Shown here: in pieces, positions 6,804 to 10,882 of the stretch
Layout: each line of letters begins with the position of its first letter
How positions within the stretch are numbered: position 1 is the first letter of the stretch
Assembly (NCBI GenBank): GCA_049601975.1
Contig: JBMYRC010000131.1
Location: 1-10,882, forward strand
Source of the DNA: UBA6544 sp049601975
GTDB taxonomy: Bacteria > Pseudomonadota > Alphaproteobacteria > UBA8366
Direction: 5' to 3'
Length of the DNA stretch: 10,882 nucleotides
Translations under genes and position numbers: made by a program
Notes under the pieces: generated by a model
The model's database searches: none
The model's input: only the letters and a program-made list of their open reading frames with translations
Told to the model about the DNA's origin: nothing

Positions 6804-7589
6804 ATGAAATGGATGAAGCGTGTCAGCACCCTAATGATCTTGCTGTTCGCGGGACCTCTGCTGGTACTTGGCGGAGGTGACGTGATGGGAAAGGCGTGGT
6901 GGGAAGCCTCTCGAGAATCGGCGGAATTGGCCCCTGACCCCCGTGTGGTGCCTGAGGCCGTCGTGCAGGTCTATGCGGCGCGCGCCTTTAGCTGGCGCGG
7001 CGCTTTTGGCGTGCATACCTGGATATCCGTCAAATCGAGCGGAGCGACGGACTTTACCGTCTACCATGTCATCGGTTGGCGGGTTCGCAACGGTGGCAAC
7101 GCGGTAGTAATCGAGCGTGATATCCCGGACAGGCTGTGGTTCGGCGCGGTGCCCGAAATCCTCACCGATATCCGGGGCTCTGGAGTCGATGCCGTGATCG
7201 CCAAGATCGATGCGGCGGCCCGCAGTTATCCCTATACAGACAGCTATACGGTTTATCCCGGACCCAACAGCAACACGTTCATTGCTTGGATCGCGCGGCG
7301 CGTGCCGGAATTGAAACTTGATCTGCCACCAACCGCCATCGGCAAGGACTGGCTCGGCCCGGACGGACCCGTGGCCCGCGCGCCTAGCGGCACCGGCTAT
7401 CAGTTGTCGTTGTTCGGTTTAGCGGGAATTCTGGTTGGCACGGAAGAAGGCATCGAAGTAAACGTCATTGGATTGAATTTTGGTGTCGATCCGATGGATT
7501 TGGCGATCCGCCTGCCGGGCATCGGCCGGATCGGTCTTGGCGATAACGCGAAGCCTCGAACCCTGGCCGCAACGGGACAAAGCAAATGA
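6804..7589 (+). CDS. DUF3750 domain protein with N-terminal membrane anchor
   Basis: This 261-residue protein opens with Lys/Arg-flanked MKWMKRV and then a hydrophobic stretch (about residues 7-24, STLMILLFAGPLLVLGG). That fits an uncleaved anchor or signal peptide, with the rest in the periplasm. The family-defining motifs are VYAARAFSWRGAFGVHTWIS, HVIGWRVR, LWFGAVPEILTDIRG, YPGPNSNTFIAWI (151-163 region) and LPPTAIGKDWLG. The function of DUF3750 is unknown. The conserved His/Trp-rich and PNSNTF segments suggest a compact enzymatic fold, but no reaction is established. The frame is open from a GTG at 6753, giving 278 residues, but those 17 extra residues are unlike a signal region. The ATG at 6804, or the one at 6813, is preferred, although none has a strong Shine-Dalgarno. 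It is probably first in an operon with the J-domain and amidase genes, which suggests an envelope role. Confidence 0.82.
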   Translation: MKWMKRVSTLMILLFAGPLLVLGGGDVMGKAWWEASRESAELAPDPRVVPEAVVQVYAARAFSWRGAFGVHTWISVKSSGATDFTVYHVIGWRVRNGGNAVVIERDIPDRLWFGAVPEILTDIRGSGVDAVIAKIDAAARSYPYTDSYTVYPGPNSNTFIAWIARRVPELKLDLPPTAIGKDWLGPDGPVARAPSGTGYQLSLFGLAGILVGTEEGIEVNVIGLNFGVDPMDLAIRLPGIGRIGLGDNAKPRTLAATGQSK

Positions 7590-7608
7590 CGCTGGAAAGG
7601 CGCATAAA

Positions 7609-8337
7609 ATGAGTGTTTGGGGTAAGATCATCGGTGGCGTTGGTGGGTTGATGATCGGCGGACCGATCGGCGCCCTAATCGGCGCGGTCGCGGGCCATGC
7701 GGTTGATAAGGTGCGTTCAAATTCGGGCGTGTCGGAAGACGCGACCAAATCCGTCGCCTTCACCATCGCGACCATCGCGCTCGGCGCGAAGATGGCGAAG
7801 GCGGACGGCGTTGTCACCCGCGATGAGGTCGACGCCTTCAAACGCGTCTTCCGGGTGCCGCCGGAGGACGTCAAGGACGTCTCCCGTGTCTTCGATCAAG
7901 CGCGTAAGGATAGTCGCGGTTTCGAGCCCTATGCCCGCCAAATCGCGGGAATGTTCGCCGATAATCCCGCCGTGCTCGAGGAACTGCTCTATTGTTTGAC
8001 CCTGATCGCGCGTGCCGACGGTGTGATGCATCCGGAAGAGGTGAAATATTTGCGGTCGGTCGCGGATATTTTCGGTCTCGACGATCATGCCTTCGAGCGG
8101 ATCACCGAGGTCTCCGGAGACTTGGATACATCCGATCCTTATAAGATTCTCGGCGTCTCCCGCGACATGACCAACGACAAAATCAAATCCGCCTACCGCT
8201 CCCTGGTGCGCGAAAACCACCCGGACAAACTGATTGCCGACGGTCTACCGGAAGAACTGATCGATATGGCGACGGAAAAGCTCGCTGCGATCAACGACGC
8301 CTACGATAAGGTTTCGACCGAACGCGGGATCAAATAG
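7609..8337 (+). CDS. TerB and J-domain protein (DjlA-like co-chaperone)
   Basis: This is a 242-residue protein. Its ATG lies 8 bases after GGAAAGG and 19 bases after the DUF3750 stop; the frame remains open farther upstream inside that gene, but nothing there resembles the family. The N-terminus (residues 7-31) is a glycine-rich hydrophobic segment, IIGGVGGLMIGGPIGALIGA, likely a membrane-associated glycine zipper. A TerB-like helical domain follows (about 45-160). It has two similar acidic motifs, AKADGVVTRDEV (63-74) and ARADGVMHPEEV (134-145), the kind that binds metal in TerB proteins. The C-terminal J domain (about 176-237) has YKILGVSRD and the HPD triad at 204-206, which stimulates DnaK ATPase. 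The domain order matches E. coli DjlA, though that protein has a longer linker. It is probably a membrane-bound DnaK partner. The amidase starts 4 bases after its stop. Confidence 0.9.
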   Translation: MSVWGKIIGGVGGLMIGGPIGALIGAVAGHAVDKVRSNSGVSEDATKSVAFTIATIALGAKMAKADGVVTRDEVDAFKRVFRVPPEDVKDVSRVFDQARKDSRGFEPYARQIAGMFADNPAVLEELLYCLTLIARADGVMHPEEVKYLRSVADIFGLDDHAFERITEVSGDLDTSDPYKILGVSRDMTNDKIKSAYRSLVRENHPDKLIADGLPEELIDMATEKLAAINDAYDKVSTERGIK

Positions 8338-8341
8338 CGCC

Positions 8342-9034
8342 GTGAGCACGCCCCTCACCATCGAGAACTATCCTTCGCCGAATTTTGACGCGCGCGAGGC
8401 TGGGATTCCTGTCGACATGCTGGTCATTCATTACACTGGCATGCTGAGCGGCGAGGAGGCGTTGGCCCGGCTCACCGATATCGAATGGCAGGTTAGCGCT
8501 CATTACATAATCGAGGAAGACGGCCGGGTTTTTCACCTGGTCGCGGAGGAACACCGGGCCTGGCATGCGGGTGTTTCCTATTGGCGTGGGCACCGCAACA
8601 TCAACGCGCGCTCCATCGGCATCGAGCTGGTAAACCCTGGCCATGAATTCGGCTACCGCCCCTTTACCGAGGCGCAGATGCGCGCGCTGGAAATCCTCGC
8701 TACCGACATTTTATCTCGCTACCCGATCCCACCCGGCAACGTGGTTGGCCATTCCGACATAGCCCCCACCCGCAAGAACGATCCGGGTGAGCTGTTCGAC
8801 TGGCGCAGCCTCGCTGGTAAGGGCATCGGCCACTGGCCCGAACGCGCGACGCACGGCCCCGACAACATTATGGATGCGCTCTCCTTCATCGGCTACGACA
8901 TACAAGATTACGCCCTCGCCGTCGCCGCTTTCCAACGCCACTTCCGCCCGATGGAAGTCCACGGCGTCACCGATCCAGACACGCAGTGCTGGCTGCAAGG
9001 TACGGTCGAATTATGCGAGCGAGCGGCAGGCTAA
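8342..9034 (+). CDS. N-acetylmuramoyl-L-alanine amidase, AmpD/AmiD type with C-terminal peptidoglycan-binding-like domain
   Basis: This is a 230-residue zinc amidase that cuts the bond between N-acetylmuramic acid and L-Ala in peptidoglycan or anhydro-muropeptides. Expected zinc ligands are His30 (MLVIHYTG), His137 (VVGHSDIAPTRKNDPG) and Asp147. Glu95 (SIGIELVNPG) sits where the catalytic or water-polarising Glu of AmpD lies. The C-terminal part (about 175-217) has DALSFIGYD, AFQRHFRP and GVTDPDTQCWL, a short peptidoglycan-binding-like three-helix unit as in AmiD-type enzymes. There is no signal peptide or lipobox, so it is probably cytoplasmic and works in wall recycling. The start is a GTG 4 bases after the djlA-like stop with only a weak GGGA-type site; no ATG precedes the first zinc ligand except Met26. 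It lies directly upstream of the rnpB-mraZ region. Confidence 0.9.
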   Translation: MSTPLTIENYPSPNFDAREAGIPVDMLVIHYTGMLSGEEALARLTDIEWQVSAHYIIEEDGRVFHLVAEEHRAWHAGVSYWRGHRNINARSIGIELVNPGHEFGYRPFTEAQMRALEILATDILSRYPIPPGNVVGHSDIAPTRKNDPGELFDWRSLAGKGIGHWPERATHGPDNIMDALSFIGYDIQDYALAVAAFQRHFRPMEVHGVTDPDTQCWLQGTVELCERAAG

Positions 9035-9046
9035 GCCGAGCCGTTC

Positions 9047-9124
9047 CCCGGACGCGAAGCGAGCCGGGGCCCATAGCACTCGGCATGTCCCACCCGCTGG
9101 CTCCCGGATCGCTTCGCATCCGGG
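9047..9124. repeat. REP-like inverted doublet A
   Basis: Two 22-base palindromes face each other: 9047-9068 (CCCGGACGC...GAGCCGGG) and 9103-9124 (CCCGGATCGC...CATCCGGG), separated by 34 bases. Each can fold alone, with a GCGAAGC centre, a sequence known to form an unusually stable DNA mini-hairpin. The pair can also fold as one long stem. The doublet starts 13 bases after the amidase stop and could also act as a 3' transcript stabiliser or terminator. Confidence 0.8.
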
Positions 9125-9140
9125 ACACAAGAAGGTGGCA

Positions 9141-9434
9141 TCAGCGCGTTATCTTCTCATGGAGATCGCGCCAATTGGGGTTGGCGTTTTCAATGAGCTC
9201 GAGTTTTCAGGCGCGCCGCCAACGTTTCAGCGCCCGTTCCCTGGATTGCGCGGCTTGGGGGTCGGCAAAGACAGCGAAATACACCAGCCGTTTGACACCA
9301 TGGCGCTTGGTAAATCCGTCTGTTCGGCCTTCCTTATGTTGTCAAACGCGGCGTGTGAGATCGGTCGTCACGCCGACGCAAAGCGTTCCATTTGGTTGGT
9401 TTGCGAGAATATAGACGAATGCGGTTCCCTTCAT
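9141..9434 (-). pseudogene. Decayed GIY-YIG nuclease gene (YhbQ/UvrC N-domain family)
   Basis: The minus strand reads from ATG at 9434 to TGA at 9141-9143. It encodes a 97-residue GIY-YIG protein interrupted by two in-frame TGA codons (9342-9344, codon 31; 9207-9209, codon 76). Flanking residues match the family closely: MKGTAFVYILANQPNGTL at the start, then DLTRRV-stop-QHKEG, TDGFTKRHGVKRLVYF, RERALKRWRRA-stop-KLELIENANPNWRDL. Both stops stand where family members carry Trp, so each looks like a single TGG-to-TGA change. The YIG motif is also altered to CVG (codon 19, Cys for the active-site Tyr). No frameshift or length loss is seen, so decay is recent. Intact relatives are small single-domain endonucleases of mostly unknown role. 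The gene lies between two inverted palindrome doublets, 16 bases from one and 38 from the other. Confidence 0.85.
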
Positions 9435-9472
9435 CTCTTCGCTATGCGCCGCTTAGACCCTGAATTTCGTTC

Positions 9473-9551
9473 CCCGGACGCGAAGCGATCCGGGAGGCAG
9501 TGCTTTCCGTGTTACCTTGCCTACTAGATCCCGGATCGCTTCGCGCCCGGG
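9473..9551. repeat. REP-like inverted doublet B
   Basis: Palindromes at 9473-9494 (CCCGGACGC...GATCCGGG) and 9530-9551 (CCCGGATCGC...GCGCCCGGG) face each other across 35 bases. The outer flanks match doublet A: CGTT before the left copy and GACAC after the right copy in both. The inner spacers are not evidently alike. The doublet ends 21 bases before the rnpB -35 region. Confidence 0.8.
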
Positions 9552-9572
9552 ACACGATTTCGCCTAACTGCT

Positions 9573-9607
9573 TTCGCAGTCCACCGTTTCGCCTGTATAA
9601 TGATCCC

Positions 9608-9608
<1 letters not shown>
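9573..9608 (+). promoter_or_regulatory. rnpB promoter (sigma-70 type)
   Basis: A perfect -10 hexamer TATAAT lies at 9596-9601. With a 17-base spacer the -35 is TTCGCA (9573-9578; 4 of 6 match TTGACA). Transcription would begin about 9608, which is exactly the 5' base of the RNase P P1 helix. Confidence 0.75.
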
Positions 9609-10004
<396 letters not shown>

Positions 10005-10043
10005 TTTATTCTATTATTTAAGATCCCCTCCCCATCCGTATGT

Positions 10044-10058
10044 ATCCCATAATATCCC
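10044..10058 (-). promoter_or_regulatory. Distal pair of MraZ-box-like repeats
   Basis: TCCCA at 10044-10048 and 10054-10058 (TGGGA on the minus strand) are spaced exactly 10 bases, each preceded by TA. This matches the spacing and sequence of the main MraZ box about 213 bases downstream. Two repeats may be the minimum for weak binding, so the role is inferred. Confidence 0.4.
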
Positions 10059-10110
10059 AAATAATCGCATTTGCGAACTAAAAAAGAACATTACAAGAAC
10101 ACAATAAGGC

Positions 10111-10169
10111 GGTGTCTGCTTATTGAACTCATTCAAACACTAGACCTAGTGCTTTGAAGTGAATACACC
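10111..10169. repeat. Large imperfect inverted repeat between rnpB and mraZ
   Basis: The core is TTCAAA-CACTAG (10132-10143), then AC, then CTAGTG (10146-10151), one unpaired C and TTTGAA (10153-10158). That gives 12 paired bases per arm with a single bulge and a 2-base centre. Pairing resumes outward with TCA/TGA, and GGTGT (10111-10115) matches ACACC (10165-10169) at the edges. There is no T-run after it, so it is not a typical terminator. It could be an operator or the remnant of a mobile palindrome. Confidence 0.6.
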
Positions 10170-10240
10170 GCGATTCTTTGTTTATTTGATGAGAACAGGT
10201 ATTACTATTATTTACGCTACTCGATTATTATTTGTTTGCA

Positions 10241-10270
10241 TTGACTTTCCATTTTATCCCATGGTATCCC
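10241..10270 (+). promoter_or_regulatory. Candidate mraZ promoter
   Basis: TTGACT (10241-10246) is a good -35. At an 18-base spacing the -10 would be TATCCC (10265-10270), a weak match lying inside the MraZ box repeats. Binding by MraZ would then cover the -10, which fits autorepression. No better -10 is present at 16-17 bases. Confidence 0.4.
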
Positions 10271-10291
10271 ACGTTATCCCAGAATTGCCCA
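10257..10291 (-). promoter_or_regulatory. MraZ box: four direct repeats at 10-base spacing
   Basis: TCCCA at 10257, 10267 and 10277 and GCCCA at 10287 form four direct repeats with exact 5-base spacers. On the minus strand they read TGGG(A/C) every 10 bases. This matches the known MraZ operator of E. coli and other bacteria (TGGGN repeats with 5-base spacers), at the expected place just upstream of mraZ. A TGGGA in the opposite orientation follows at 10295-10299. MraZ binding here would repress the dcw operon. Confidence 0.85.
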
Positions 10292-10353
10292 GGGTGGGAA
10301 TCCGCCTGGCCGTTTTGGACGGGGTTTAACGGAGACGAATTGGAAGTCATCCA

Positions 10354-10812
10354 ATGGCGTTGTTTGCCGGCACATACGAGAACCGGATCGACCGAAAGGG
10401 TCGTGTATCCTTACCGGCAGACTTCCGTGCCGAGTTGCCGATTGAGGGCAATCGCATCGTCTATGTTTATCCATCACCACGCGGTGGCGCGCTCGAGGCC
10501 TGCGACCGGGCCTTCATGCAGCGCATGGCCGACAGTCTCGAACAATTCGATATGTTCTCTGACGAGGAAGATGATCTTGCTTCGATCATCGTCTCCGAAG
10601 CACGCCGCGTTGCCATAGACGGTGACGGTCGGGTGGTGTTGCCGCCTGAGCTGATCGACTTCGCCGGGATAAACGAGACGGTAACTTTCGTCGGCCGTGG
10701 CGCGCGCTTCCAGATTTGGGACCCGGCCGCCTTCACCGAGAGCGCCGCCCAGGCACGCGAACGGGCCAAAGGCCGGACCATGAAGTTGCTGCCGCCGGAG
10801 GGACGGGAATGA
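10354..10812 (+). CDS. mraZ: Transcriptional regulator MraZ
   Basis: This 152-residue protein, the same length as E. coli MraZ, is the DNA-binding autoregulator that heads the division and cell wall gene cluster. It has the usual two SpoVT-AbrB-like halves. The first has MALFAGTYENRIDRKGRVSL with the DRKGRV DNA-contact motif (13-18). The second has DGDGRVVLPPELIDFAGI and VTFVGRGARFQIWDP. MraZ assembles into ring oligomers (octamer or dodecamer) that read TGGG repeats, and four such repeats stand 63 bases upstream of the start. The ATG is preceded by GGAAG (10342-10346) at a 7-base spacing. The stop overlaps the rsmH start as ATGA, so the two are translationally coupled. Nothing looks broken. 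Confidence 0.97.
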   Translation: MALFAGTYENRIDRKGRVSLPADFRAELPIEGNRIVYVYPSPRGGALEACDRAFMQRMADSLEQFDMFSDEEDDLASIIVSEARRVAIDGDGRVVLPPELIDFAGINETVTFVGRGARFQIWDPAAFTESAAQARERAKGRTMKLLPPEGRE

Positions 10813-10882
10813 CCCGCCAGCCGACAAATACGGGCCCGCACATTCCAGTCATGCTCGACGAAGTCTTGGATGGCTTGGCGCT
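10809..10882 (+). CDS. rsmH: 16S rRNA m4C1402 methyltransferase RsmH, N-terminal part (3' end outside window)
   Basis: The ATG at 10809 overlaps the mraZ stop in ATGA. The 24 visible residues include HIPVMLDEVLDGLA, the characteristic RsmH (MraW) N-terminus with the conserved HxPVxLxEV motif. The enzyme uses S-adenosylmethionine to methylate N4 of C1402 in 16S rRNA. Its position directly after mraZ is the standard dcw order. The frame runs off the window. Confidence 0.93.
   Translation, partial: MTRQPTNTGPHIPVMLDEVLDGLA

Larger units (their letters stand above)
10005..10353. other. AT-rich rnpB-mraZ intergenic interval
   Basis: This 349-base stretch has no credible gene and is clearly richer in A+T than the rest of the window, up to about 10250. 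It holds the rnpB T-rich tail, a pair of TCCCA repeats (10044-10058), a small CGCA-TT-TGCG palindrome (10066-10075), a large imperfect inverted repeat (10111-10169), a candidate mraZ promoter and the main MraZ box. The stretch 10170-10240 shows nothing recognisable. Confidence 0.7.

Noticed and set aside
9141..9434. TGA read as tryptophan by this organism
   Set aside because: mraZ, the DUF3750 gene and the GIY-YIG frame itself end in TGA at family-typical lengths, and intact genes here use TGG for Trp.
8787..9527. 246-residue plus-strand frame past the amidase
   Set aside because: It overlaps the amidase in another frame, runs through both the REP-like repeats and the antisense of the GIY-YIG remnant, and has no recognisable domain.
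9047..9551. CRISPR array
   Set aside because: There are only four repeats, in alternating orientation, with unequal gaps and a gene between them; no cas gene is present.
10257..10291. DnaA boxes or replication origin in the AT-rich interval
   Set aside because: The TTATCCCA-like strings do not match TTATCCACA, and their exact 10-base phasing fits the MraZ operator instead.
10232..10618. 128-residue frame covering the mraZ promoter
   Set aside because: It begins upstream of the MraZ box and then runs out of frame through mraZ; no RBS or motif.

Overview
The window looks like a chromosomal segment of a GC-rich alphaproteobacterium, probably Rhodospirillales-like. The main evidence is at the right end. 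A peptidoglycan amidase gene, the RNase P RNA gene (rnpB), mraZ and the start of rsmH follow one another there, which is the entrance to the division and cell wall (dcw) cluster. From memory, this order recurs in alphaproteobacteria. The genus cannot be named from the sequence.

Left part (1-5812): a metabolic block. It opens with the C-terminal part of a PhzS-like FAD monooxygenase. An alpha/beta hydrolase follows convergently, and the two stop codons share one CTAG. An isocitrate lyase/PEP-mutase family lyase diverges from the hydrolase. An 887-residue aconitase-family hydratase comes next, with several unusual residues around its cluster and substrate motifs. A ChaC-type gamma-glutamylcyclotransferase starts 11 bases after the aconitase stop. 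Oxygenase, hydrolase, hydratase and lyase together could form a degradative route ending in a C-C bond cleavage, but the substrate is not visible.

Middle part (5842-9034): a DUF1445 (YcsI/D-glutamate cyclase-like) gene on the minus strand, then a tight plus-strand run of three genes. These encode a membrane-anchored DUF3750 protein, a TerB plus J-domain (DjlA-like) protein and an AmpD-type amidase. The gaps between them are 19 and 4 bases, so they are probably one transcript.

Right part (9035-10882): a 505-base cassette in which two inverted doublets of a REP-like palindrome bracket a decayed GIY-YIG nuclease gene. The gene has two TGA codons where tryptophan is expected. Another copy of the palindrome, perhaps with a decayed partner, lies upstream of the aconitase gene. 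Then come rnpB with its own promoter, an AT-rich 349-base interval with a large imperfect inverted repeat, and the mraZ control region. That region has four TCCCA-type repeats at exact 10-base spacing (an MraZ box), with a second pair about 213 bases upstream. mraZ overlaps rsmH by ATGA.

The features most worth a second look are the REP-bracketed GIY-YIG cassette, the two-part MraZ box, the inverted repeat between rnpB and mraZ, and the divergent aconitase/lyase pair. No CRISPR array, tRNA, transposase or prophage gene was seen.
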